From Planctomycetia bacterium (GTDB lineage: Bacteria; Planctomycetota; Phycisphaerae; Phycisphaerales; SM1A02), in contig SYGQ01000159.1 of assembly GCA_005799475.1 (NCBI GenBank), forward strand, positions 1 through 18,857: DNA of 18,857 bases, given 5' to 3'. Within the stretch, counting starts at the first letter, position 1; each line of letters starts with the position of its first letter. The position numbers and the translations under genes were made by a program. The notes under the pieces are model-generated. The model searched no databases. It saw only the letters and a list, made by a program, of their open reading frames with translations, and was not told the DNA's origin. This document shows, piece by piece, positions 1 to 6,684 of this stretch.

Positions 1-336
1 ACCGTGTCGGGATCGATCGTGCCCGGCCCCAATGGCGCACAGTTGCGCAACATCACCATGTCGGAGTACGTGTTTCCCGCACCGCCTGCGCTGCTGCCAC
101 CAGGAGTGACCGCTATCTCGTACGTTCGAGTGCTGCCGAACGAGGCGAACTTCATGGCCGGCGGTTGGACCGTCGTTTCGCCTGCGGACATCAACGGAGA
201 TGGCGACGTGAACGGCAAGGACCTAGGGGAGATTCTGGGTGCCTGGGGACCCAATGCCGGTTCGCCAGCTGACATCAACGATGACGGCACGGTGGACGGC
301 ACGGATCTCTCGCAAGTGATGTCGAGTTGGAGCTAA
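1..336 (+). CDS. Secreted protein with C-terminal dockerin-like module (3' part only)
   Basis: Only the last 111 codons are in the window; the frame is open from base 1, so the start lies upstream. The visible part is a featureless stretch of about 60 residues followed by two EF-hand-like calcium loops of dockerin type, ADINGDGDVNGKDLGEILGAWG and ADINDDGTVDGTDLSQVMSSWS (the second ends at the stop). The D-x-N-x-D-G spacing with a following DL...W helix is the usual dockerin type I pattern. Such tandem modules are common at the C-termini of secreted planctomycete proteins, where they probably serve retention or assembly rather than a cellulosome; that role is inference. The upstream catalytic or binding part cannot be seen. 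The gene converges on the metallopeptidase gene, which ends in the same kind of module. Confidence 0.8.
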   Translation, partial: TVSGSIVPGPNGAQLRNITMSEYVFPAPPALLPPGVTAISYVRVLPNEANFMAGGWTVVSPADINGDGDVNGKDLGEILGAWGPNAGSPADINDDGTVDGTDLSQVMSSWS

Positions 337-351
337 GACTCACAGGGGCGT

Positions 352-369
352 GACAGTGACGACAGTGAC
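352..369. repeat. Tandem duplication of a 9-mer
   Basis: GACAGTGAC occurs twice head to tail, at 352-360 and 361-369, just after the stop codon of the first gene. Two copies only; function unknown and possibly chance. Confidence 0.6.
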
Positions 370-408
370 ATGGGTGTGCTGACTAGGCCCACCTTGTGTG
401 AGGGACTT

Positions 409-431
409 TTCTCGGCCCAGAGAGCCGAGAA
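409..431. terminator. Hairpin, possible U-less terminator between convergent genes
   Basis: TTCTCGGC (409-416) pairs perfectly with GCCGAGAA (424-431) around a 7-nt loop. It lies 73 bases after the stop of the first gene. It lacks a U-run on both strands, so intrinsic termination is uncertain. Confidence 0.35.
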
Positions 432-553
432 GAGTCTCCGTGTGATGCGTTCGAACCGGAAGCGTCACCGTCCCGAGGGTCGTGGTCGCGAACCTGACAC
501 AGCCTGACGAGGCCCGTGCCAAGGGCACGCACTTCTACCGCCCGCGCTGATCG

Positions 554-571
554 CGCTTGCGTGGGCAAGCG
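554..571. terminator. Hairpin downstream of the metallopeptidase gene
   Basis: CGCTTGC (554-560) and GCAAGCG (565-571) form a 7-bp stem with a 4-nt loop, about 93 bases past the metallopeptidase stop codon on the minus strand. A second, smaller hairpin (CGTGCC 515-520, GGCACG 524-529, 3-nt loop) lies just beyond. There is no U-tract, so termination is only a possibility. Confidence 0.3.
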
Positions 572-663
572 ACACGCCTGCGCCGATGCCGTGGAACTTC
601 ACTCGACCGTAGCCATCATGCAGTGGGTGTCCTTCGAAGACGGACCGATTCCCAGGCGGGGCT

Positions 664-3189
664 CTACCCCCACGCCGATAGCACCACCGTCATGTCGAGG
701 CCGCCGACAATGCCGTCGTGGTCGACATCGGCCGCTGGGTCGCTCGTGCCCCACGCGGAGAGAATCGCAGTGAGGTCGAGGCCATCGACAGTGCCGTCGC
801 GGTTGATGTCGGCGGCCTGCCGCGCTTCGCATGCGTCGATCTCGAAGTTGCCGTCGGCGTCGTGCACTGAGAAGCCGATCTGCGCGATGCCGTCTGAGCC
901 GATCGCGTCGACTCGATAGATCCGGTAGGTCCGCAGGTAGTAGCCGTCGTCGCTTCGGAAGCCGTGCACGGCGGCGTTGGCGCCCGCGGCAAGCGCGAAC
1001 ACAACGCCGGGATTCTGCCGCGCGACGATGAGCGAAGTGGGATCGTTGAGCGCCACCGACGAAGTTGGATTTGGGCCAACATCGAAGCGGCCAAGCGACG
1101 CGCCGCCAATCGAGAACGCCTGCACGGAGTCGGTCGCCTTGTCCGAGACGAGCACGCGGCCATCGGGGAGGACGAGGATGTCGGTCGGATCCGAGCCCGC
1201 CGGAAGCGCGGCAAACGGCTGCGTCGGGTAGACCGCACCGACGCTGTGCAGGACCGTCCCGTCCTTGTTGAGAATGAAGAACGAGTCGCTGCTGCGCGCG
1301 AACGAGACGGGTTCTTGTGCGGCGGCAAGGAAGTGCGTCGTCAGTACGAAGGCGCCAGTGTCGATGCGCCAGCGCGTGATCGTGTCCAGATTCGTTGAGA
1401 GCGCATCCACGCAAGGCGCCGCGCCCGAAGGCGTGTTCGCCCAGCGAAGACGAGCAGCGAGCGGGAATCCGGCGCCAGCGCCGACGACTGTTCTCATCGT
1501 CGCCGTCGCGCGGTCAAACTCGAGCAGCATCGGCCCAGCATCGCCGGTGCCCGCGAGGAGCAGCGCGCCAGAGGGCGCCGTCTCGATGGCCGACACGACT
1601 TGCACGCCGTAGGCAGCAAGGTCGAGGCTCCGCCGCCGCACGCCGCTGCGACCGTCAAGTTCGATGAGAAGCGCCGGCGACGCCTGGATCGTCCAGAGTC
1701 CGAGTGCACCGGCAAGCTGTGTGGGATCCGAGACGCCACTTGCGTCGCAGTCCTCGCATGAATCGATGCGACCGTCCCGGTCTATGTCTCGCCAAGGATC
1801 GACGATGAGGTCGACGCCATCAGCGGCGCCGTTGCCATCGCAGTCGGGATCGCACGAGTCGATCACGGAGTTGCCGTCCACATCACTGGCGAGGCCCTGC
1901 GCGATCTCGAAGCGGTCCGGCAGCGCGTTGCCGTTGCAATTGCGCTCGCACGCGTCGGGGACGCCATTCAGGTCGATGTCGGTGGCTCCCTGCGCGATTT
2001 CCACGGGATCAAGCACGCCGTCGTCGTCGCAGTCCTGACAGGCATCGGCGATCGCATCGCTGTTGGCATCGGCGAGCGTCCCTGCGGCGATCTCCACCGC
2101 GTCATCGAGACCGTTGGCGTTGCAGTCGACGGCGAGGCACGGCGCCGAGCTATCAACAAATGACCGGATTGCATCGCCTGTGCCTCGGTGCAAGCGCAAA
2201 TCGATGTTGGATGTCGCGCCCGAGACCACATGGCAGTAGCTCATGATCGTGCCGCGCTGCACGGAGCCCGCATTGCAGGAATCGATGCCGTAGTCATGGG
2301 TGTGCAGCGTGCCGAGGTTGTGGCCGAGTTCGTGCGTCGACACGATCACATCCCAGTTGCCCGGATTGGTGTCGGTCGCGCTCGCGAACGAGCCGATCGT
2401 GTACCCCGACACGGAATAACCGTGGTTCGCGCACGCCGCATTGAGCCACGCCACGCCACCGTAGGGCAGGTTGCGCCGACCCGAGAGGAGTTGCGCGAGG
2501 TCACGCGCAACCGCCGTTTGATTCGTCTCCCACTCGTCGCGGAAAGAGCCAAGCGGGTCCGGCGCGTCGTACGGATCTGCGGGTGTCGCAAAGAGCCGCA
2601 GATAGCACACGCGCAGCCGCACACCAGCATCGCGTTCGAGGATCGCGCTGTCGGCCGCGTACAGGGCGGTGGCGTAATCGGTCGCGGCCGTCTCCGAATC
2701 GAAGATCGTGAAGAATTCGTAGTCAGCATCGACGGCAAGATCGACGACGCGCGTCAACGGTGGCGTGACCGGGCCAGTGGCACCGGCAAGGCCGCCGTCA
2801 TGATCGGGCGCCTCGAGCATCGCGCACAGCGACTCGGTCGGCGGCGCAGCGGGACGCCCTTCGCGCGCCCAGTGCCAGGGTCCCTTTCGCATGCCTGGGG
2901 CGCCACCAGCTTGCGAACCTTCCAAAACCAGTCGCCCCTCCGGAGTCTCAAGCCAACCGAGCGCACCTGTGGGCGCGAGCGCTACGAATCCCGTCGCGCT
3001 CCCATCACGGGTACTCGCCCTGAAAGCCCTCACGCGAGTCGCGTCGAGCGGCGCTTCGCATGTGACACCGTCACCCACGATGACGCAGATCGCACCAGGC
3101 TTGATGATCTCGAACTGTTCAAGTTCGAGCGCGATCATCGCCCCCTCGGGGCCGGCGAGCGCAAGCGACAATGAAAGCGTTGAGATCAT
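664..3189 (-). CDS. Secreted reprolysin-like zinc metallopeptidase with calcium-type repeats and dockerin-like C-terminus
   Basis: An 841-residue exported peptidase. A short hydrophobic N-terminus (residues 2-12) resembles a weak signal peptide. The peptidase domain spans roughly 145-350, with the metzincin zinc site HELGHNLGTLH (286-296; ligands H286, H290, H296) and a Met-turn at IMSY (315-318), as in M12B/reprolysin-type enzymes. Residues 355-491 hold about four and a half Asp/Cys-rich repeats of about 31 residues, resembling thrombospondin type 3 or planctomycete D-C-N-x-N-G repeats, probably binding calcium. Residues 495-760 look like beta-propeller (NHL-type) sequence. Residues 793-841 are a tandem dockerin-like module ending SAWG. 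The ATG is preceded by GTGAGG with 7 nt spacing and by an in-frame TGA close upstream, which fixes the start. Substrate unknown; degradation of extracellular protein is inferred from the family. Confidence 0.88.
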   Translation of the reverse strand: MISTLSLSLALAGPEGAMIALELEQFEIIKPGAICVIVGDGVTCEAPLDATRVRAFRASTRDGSATGFVALAPTGALGWLETPEGRLVLEGSQAGGAPGMRKGPWHWAREGRPAAPPTESLCAMLEAPDHDGGLAGATGPVTPPLTRVVDLAVDADYEFFTIFDSETAATDYATALYAADSAILERDAGVRLRVCYLRLFATPADPYDAPDPLGSFRDEWETNQTAVARDLAQLLSGRRNLPYGGVAWLNAACANHGYSVSGYTIGSFASATDTNPGNWDVIVSTHELGHNLGTLHTHDYGIDSCNAGSVQRGTIMSYCHVVSGATSNIDLRLHRGTGDAIRSFVDSSAPCLAVDCNANGLDDAVEIAAGTLADANSDAIADACQDCDDDGVLDPVEIAQGATDIDLNGVPDACERNCNGNALPDRFEIAQGLASDVDGNSVIDSCDPDCDGNGAADGVDLIVDPWRDIDRDGRIDSCEDCDASGVSDPTQLAGALGLWTIQASPALLIELDGRSGVRRRSLDLAAYGVQVVSAIETAPSGALLLAGTGDAGPMLLEFDRATATMRTVVGAGAGFPLAARLRWANTPSGAAPCVDALSTNLDTITRWRIDTGAFVLTTHFLAAAQEPVSFARSSDSFFILNKDGTVLHSVGAVYPTQPFAALPAGSDPTDILVLPDGRVLVSDKATDSVQAFSIGGASLGRFDVGPNPTSSVALNDPTSLIVARQNPGVVFALAAGANAAVHGFRSDDGYYLRTYRIYRVDAIGSDGIAQIGFSVHDADGNFEIDACEARQAADINRDGTVDGLDLTAILSAWGTSDPAADVDHDGIVGGLDMTVVLSAWG
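1717..2127 (-). repeat. Coding tandem repeats (Asp/Cys-rich calcium-type) inside the metallopeptidase
   Basis: This DNA encodes residues 355-491 of the metallopeptidase. Each unit of about 31 residues starts with a Cys-Asn or Cys-Asp rich loop, continues with a D-x-x-E-I-A-x-G helix, then D-x-D-x-N-x-x-x-D-x-C. The spacing of acidic residues suggests bound calcium and the paired cysteines suggest disulfides outside the cytoplasm. Repeat units differ in sequence, so this is a protein repeat and not a recent DNA expansion. Confidence 0.75.
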
Positions 3190-3206
3190 GGGGATGCCTC
3201 ACATGC

Positions 3207-3235
3207 AGTATCGCCCCGATGGCTAGACTCGCCAA
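3207..3235 (-). promoter_or_regulatory. Possible sigma-70-type promoter for the metallopeptidase gene
   Basis: On the minus strand, TTGGCG (3235-3230) and GATACT (3212-3207) are 17 bp apart, each matching four of six consensus bases. The predicted transcript start near 3200 leaves only a very short leader that would begin at the ribosome binding site. The element lies over the start of the divergent SUMF1-like gene. It is a weak match and may be chance. Confidence 0.25.
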
Positions 3236-4076
3236 CCCCATGCCGGTCTTTGTTGCGCAAATCTGGGCCGTGCTGACCGCAGGGGCCATCGTTGCCACTG
3301 GCGCATTCCGCGCTGGCGACACAAAGGGATTCACTGAGCCGATCAAGGGGACCGCGCTCTCGATTGCGATGATCGAGGTCGATTCGGGCGATCCTGCGAA
3401 GCCTCTGTGGATGAGCCGCACCGAGATTCCGTGGGAGGTTGTCGATGTCTACGTCTACGGCTTTGACAAGCATGACGGCGTGAGCGATCCGCCTGCGGCC
3501 GATGCCGTGACGCGCCCCACCAAGCCGTACATCGCGACCGACCGGGGATTCGGCCACGCGGGATGGCCTGCCAACTCGGTTAGCTTTCCCAACGCCAATG
3601 CTTTCTGCGAGTGGCTTTCGGCCAAGACCGGCAGGCGCTATCGATTGCCCACGGTCGCCGAGTGGAAGCGAGCATGTGAGAAGTCCAGGGTCGATGCCGC
3701 AACGGCCACTGAGTTCGCATGGTTCGACGACAACTCCGATGGCACAAGCCACAAGGTCGGCACGAAGACGCCGGACGCGCAAGGACTCTGCGACCTCGCG
3801 GGAAACCTCGCCGAGTGGTGCGTCGAGCCAGACGGCACCGGCTCCGTGATGGGTGGCTCGTACCGTGACGCTTCCGACGAGATCGGTTGCGAGGCGATTG
3901 AAGAGGACACTCCCAACTGGAACATGAGCGATCCGCAGATTCCCAAGAGCGTCTGGTGGCTCGCCGACGCAGGCTGGATCGGTTTTCGTGTGGTGTGCGA
4001 GGGACCCGCGCCAGCACCCGCACCTGTGCCCACGCCAGCACCACAGGCGAAACCCAACGACAAGGAGATCAAGTGA
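3219..4076 (+). CDS. Exported SUMF1/FGE-fold protein lacking the catalytic cysteine pair
   Basis: A 285-residue protein with an N-terminal hydrophobic segment (about residues 8-30) acting as signal peptide or membrane anchor, then a formylglycine-generating-enzyme (SUMF1) fold domain (about 45-262). Family landmarks are WMSRTEIPWEVV (64-75), SVSFPNANAFCEWLSAKTGR (119-138) followed by YRLPTVAEW, LCDLAGNLAEWC (190-201), MGGSY (211-215) and GFRVVCE (255-261). True FGEs carry a copper-binding Cys pair just after GGS; here GGSYRDASDEIGC has no cysteine at those positions, so sulfatase activation is unlikely. A Pro/Ala tail follows. The ATG at 3219 was chosen because it gives a basic n-region; 3240 is an alternative, and 3171 would overlap the divergent metallopeptidase start. 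No clear ribosome site is visible. Its stop overlaps the next start (GTGA), so it probably works with the two oxidoreductases, perhaps as a binding or scaffold protein (inference). Confidence 0.8.
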   Translation: MARLANPMPVFVAQIWAVLTAGAIVATGAFRAGDTKGFTEPIKGTALSIAMIEVDSGDPAKPLWMSRTEIPWEVVDVYVYGFDKHDGVSDPPAADAVTRPTKPYIATDRGFGHAGWPANSVSFPNANAFCEWLSAKTGRRYRLPTVAEWKRACEKSRVDAATATEFAWFDDNSDGTSHKVGTKTPDAQGLCDLAGNLAEWCVEPDGTGSVMGGSYRDASDEIGCEAIEEDTPNWNMSDPQIPKSVWWLADAGWIGFRVVCEGPAPAPAPVPTPAPQAKPNDKEIK

Positions 4077-5371
4077 ACGACTTCAACCCTTCGCGCCGAA
4101 CTTTCATCACGACGACTGCCATGGCTGGATTCGGTGCAGCGCTCGCCTCGCGCACGGCGTGGGGGAGTGTGCGCGCTGACGACCGCATCCGCATCGGACT
4201 CGTCGGTTGCGGCGGTCGTGGCACCGGCGCGGCAGCACAGGCGTTGAACGCCGACCCGGGCGTCGTGCTCGTGGCGATGGGCGACGCATTCAAGGATCGC
4301 CTTGACTCAAGCCTCGCCAACCTTTTGAAGGAGCCTGTCAAGGACCGCGTCGATGTCCCCGCCGAACGGCAGTTCGTTGGCCTCGACTGCGTCGACAAGG
4401 TGCTCCCGCTTGTCGATGTCATCTTGCTTTGCTCAACGCCCGGCTTCAGGCCCGAGCAACTGGCGAAGGCCGTCGCCGCCGGCAAGCACATCTTCTGCGA
4501 GAAGCCTGTCTGCGTCGACGCGCCCGGATATCGCTCGGTCATCGAGAGCACGCGACTCGCGCGATCGAAGGGGCTCTGTCTCGCGTCGGGGTTCTGTTGG
4601 CGAAGCGCCTCGCCCGAGCGTGCCATTTTCGGCGAGATTCTCTCGGGACGCCTCGGCGAAGTGGTTTCCATCAACGCGACCTATCTCACCGGTCCGCTGG
4701 GCACGCGTCGTCGACAAGAAGGCTGGAGCGACCTCGACTTCCAGATGCGCAACTGGCAGCACTTCAACTGGCTTTCAGGCGACCACATCGTCGAACAGGC
4801 CGTCCACAGCGTCGACAAGATCAACTGGGGGATGGGCGGCAGACACCCCACGCGCTGCACCGCGATCGGCAGCCGTTTCTGCCGTGAGGACATCCCCGAG
4901 TGCGGCGACATCTACGACAACTTCACATGTACATGGGAGTACGAGAACGGTCCGCGCGCGGTCCTCATGACGAGGCAGCAGCCCAACTGCTTCAACCTGA
5001 ACGATGACTGGATCAACGGCACCAAGGGCTACGCGTGGGTGAACGGATGGGGGCCAACGCACTGGATCAAGGACTATTCCGGCAAGACCATCTGGGCGTA
5101 CCCCAAGGACGGCGCGACACCGGACATGTACCAAGTCGAACACAACACGCTTTTCAAGTCCATCCGCGACGGCCGTCCCATCAACGAGGGCGAGTTCATG
5201 GCCGACTCCTGCATGATGGCGATCATGGGACGCATGGCCGCGTACTCGGGACAACGGCTCAGTTGGGAGGATGCGGTCGCCTCGAACGAAGTGCTGCGGC
5301 CAGCATCGATTGACGGTTCGATCCCGATCTTGAAGGCCCCCAAGCCCGGCGACCGGAAAGGCACCACTTGA
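4073..5371 (+). CDS. Tat-exported Gfo/Idh/MocA-family oxidoreductase (first of two)
   Basis: A 432-residue NAD(P)-dependent sugar or cyclitol oxidoreductase homologue. The N-terminus has a twin-arginine signal (SRRTFI, 7-12) followed by a hydrophobic stretch and an Ala-rich cleavage region near residue 30. The Rossmann motif is GLVGCGGRGTGAA (42-54). EKP (143-145) carries the family lysine, and SGDHIVEQAVHSVDKINW (235-252) is in the catalytic C-terminal region. The GTG start at 4073 is preferred: AAGGAG (4062-4067) stands 5 nt before it and it overlaps the upstream TGA as GTGA, implying translational coupling. An upstream in-frame ATG would remove the Tat signal from the N-terminus. Tat export implies the protein folds with its cofactor before transport. 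The substrate is unknown; a role in extracytoplasmic carbohydrate processing is inferred. Confidence 0.9.
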   Translation: MNDFNPSRRTFITTTAMAGFGAALASRTAWGSVRADDRIRIGLVGCGGRGTGAAAQALNADPGVVLVAMGDAFKDRLDSSLANLLKEPVKDRVDVPAERQFVGLDCVDKVLPLVDVILLCSTPGFRPEQLAKAVAAGKHIFCEKPVCVDAPGYRSVIESTRLARSKGLCLASGFCWRSASPERAIFGEILSGRLGEVVSINATYLTGPLGTRRRQEGWSDLDFQMRNWQHFNWLSGDHIVEQAVHSVDKINWGMGGRHPTRCTAIGSRFCREDIPECGDIYDNFTCTWEYENGPRAVLMTRQQPNCFNLNDDWINGTKGYAWVNGWGPTHWIKDYSGKTIWAYPKDGATPDMYQVEHNTLFKSIRDGRPINEGEFMADSCMMAIMGRMAAYSGQRLSWEDAVASNEVLRPASIDGSIPILKAPKPGDRKGTT

Positions 5372-6684
5372 GCGATCTCACTCGCCGCTCGTTCGTGTCC
5401 TTCGCCGCGAGCTTCGCTGCGTCGAGCGCGCTCGCGGGCGCGCTCGCGCCGAGCGCGAACGCGGCGTCGGCTCGTCGCCGTGCGGCGCGGGTGGGTCGCG
5501 AGATTCGCATCGGTGTCATCGGCTGTGGCGGGCGCGGGAGTGGCGCCGCTGGGAATGCGCTCGAAGCGTCACCGGACGCGCGCATTGTCGCACTTGGCGA
5601 TCTCTTCCCGGACAAGATCGACCGAGCGCTCGCGGGCCTTGCATCTTTCGGCGAGCGATCGGCGGTTCCTGCGGCGCAACGATTCGTCGGACTCGATGCG
5701 TATCAAGGGGTTCTTGCCGTACCGATGGAGTATGTGATTCTCGCCACGCCGCCAGGATTCCGGCCCACGCACTTTGCCGCCGCCGTCGCCGCGGGTCGAA
5801 ACGCGTTCATTGAAAAGCCCGTGGCCGTCGATCCAACGGGCATTCGCACAATGCTCGCGGCCGCGAACGAAGTCGACGCCAAGGGTCTCAAGGTCGCCGC
5901 CGGTACGCAGCGACGGCACGAGTGGTCGTACCTCGAAGCCATGCAGCGCATCCGAGATGGCGCCATCGGCCGCGTCGTCGCGGCGCGCGTCTTCTGGAAC
6001 ATGGGAAGCCTGTGGCATCGCGCGCCAGATGCGGCGACCACCGATGTCGAGAACCAAGTGCGCAACTGGCTCTACCACACCTGGCTTTCCGGCGATCACA
6101 TTGTCGAGCAGCATGTCCACAACATCGATGTCGCCAACTGGGCCTTCGGCGCGCACCCTGTCCGGTGCATCGCGGTGGGGGGCCGTCAGCAACGCACCGA
6201 CACCGTCAACTTTGGGCATGTGTACGACCACTTCGCCGTGGACTTCGAGTACGCGCCGCTGTCGGAGGCGGGGGCAGAGATCCCGCGATCTGCACTCAGC
6301 ATGGCCCGCCAGCAAGATGGCACCGCTGGGCGCGTCGAGGAGATCATTCACGGCACCGAGGGGATGGCACGGCTTTCGTCAGGGTCCGCGCGATTGACCG
6401 GAAAGTCCCCGTGGACTTTCAAAGGGCCAAACAACAATCCCTATGTGCAGGAGCACATTGATTTGCAGAAGGCGATCACCGACTCGACCGCGCTCAACGA
6501 GACGCGCACCGTCGCCGAGAGCACGATGTCGGCGATCATGGGACGAATGGCGGCGTACACCGGTGCCGAACTCACATGGGACGAAGCGCTCAACGACCCG
6601 CTGAACCTGATGCCGCCGGGCCTCGAGTTGGGTCCGTTGCCGCAGGCACCGGTGGCGATCCCGGGGCAGGCGAAACCCGCGTAA
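5368..6684 (+). CDS. Tat-exported Gfo/Idh/MocA-family oxidoreductase (second, paralogous)
   Basis: A 438-residue paralogue of the gene before it. It has a twin-arginine signal (TRRSFV, 5-10), a hydrophobic run to about residue 32, the Rossmann motif GVIGCGGRGSGAAG (49-62), EKP (149-151) and WLSGDHIVEQHVHNIDVANW (239-258), nearly identical in pattern to its neighbour. IMGRMAAYTGAELTWDEA near the C-terminus is also shared (IMGRMAAYSGQRLSWEDA in the first), which supports tandem duplication and divergence. The start is TTG at 5368, overlapping the upstream stop as TTGA, with GGAAAGG (5355-5361) 6 nt upstream. The last 95 bp overlap the convergent ApbE-type gene. It lacks the insert around residues 270-280 rich in cysteine in the first copy, so the two probably differ in substrate. 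Confidence 0.9.
   Translation: MSDLTRRSFVSFAASFAASSALAGALAPSANAASARRRAARVGREIRIGVIGCGGRGSGAAGNALEASPDARIVALGDLFPDKIDRALAGLASFGERSAVPAAQRFVGLDAYQGVLAVPMEYVILATPPGFRPTHFAAAVAAGRNAFIEKPVAVDPTGIRTMLAAANEVDAKGLKVAAGTQRRHEWSYLEAMQRIRDGAIGRVVAARVFWNMGSLWHRAPDAATTDVENQVRNWLYHTWLSGDHIVEQHVHNIDVANWAFGAHPVRCIAVGGRQQRTDTVNFGHVYDHFAVDFEYAPLSEAGAEIPRSALSMARQQDGTAGRVEEIIHGTEGMARLSSGSARLTGKSPWTFKGPNNNPYVQEHIDLQKAITDSTALNETRTVAESTMSAIMGRMAAYTGAELTWDEALNDPLNLMPPGLELGPLPQAPVAIPGQAKPA

Larger units (their letters stand above)
337..663. other. Gene-free stretch between convergent genes, with three hairpins
   Basis: No credible coding sequence lies in these 327 bases; short open frames here have no recognisable content. 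The stretch holds a tandem 9-mer (352-369) and three perfect inverted repeats: 409-416/424-431, 515-520/524-529 and 554-560/565-571. None has a T-tract on either strand. Position between two converging stop codons suggests a shared transcription end, perhaps Rho-dependent or using U-less hairpins. Confidence 0.6.

Noticed and set aside
440..465. T-loop-like GGTTCGAAC on the minus strand, suggesting a tRNA
   Set aside because: Flanking bases do not form a T-stem and no acceptor, D or anticodon arm can be drawn.
1717..2127. Regular repeats that might suggest a CRISPR array or satellite DNA
   Set aside because: The periodicity is at protein level in the metallopeptidase frame; DNA units are divergent and there are no unique spacers.
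2188..3174. Long open frame on the plus strand inside the metallopeptidase
   Set aside because: Antisense to the catalytic domain with intact zinc motif; composition is Arg-rich and no family is recognisable.
3171..3218. Upstream ATG at 3171 as start of the SUMF1-like gene
   Set aside because: It overlaps the start of the divergent metallopeptidase and adds a stretch before the natural signal-peptide n-region; no ribosome site.
3956..4072. Upstream ATG at 3956 as start of the first oxidoreductase
   Set aside because: It would bury the twin-arginine signal 45 residues inside and overlap the SUMF1-like gene deeply; GTG at 4073 has a good ribosome site and GTGA coupling.
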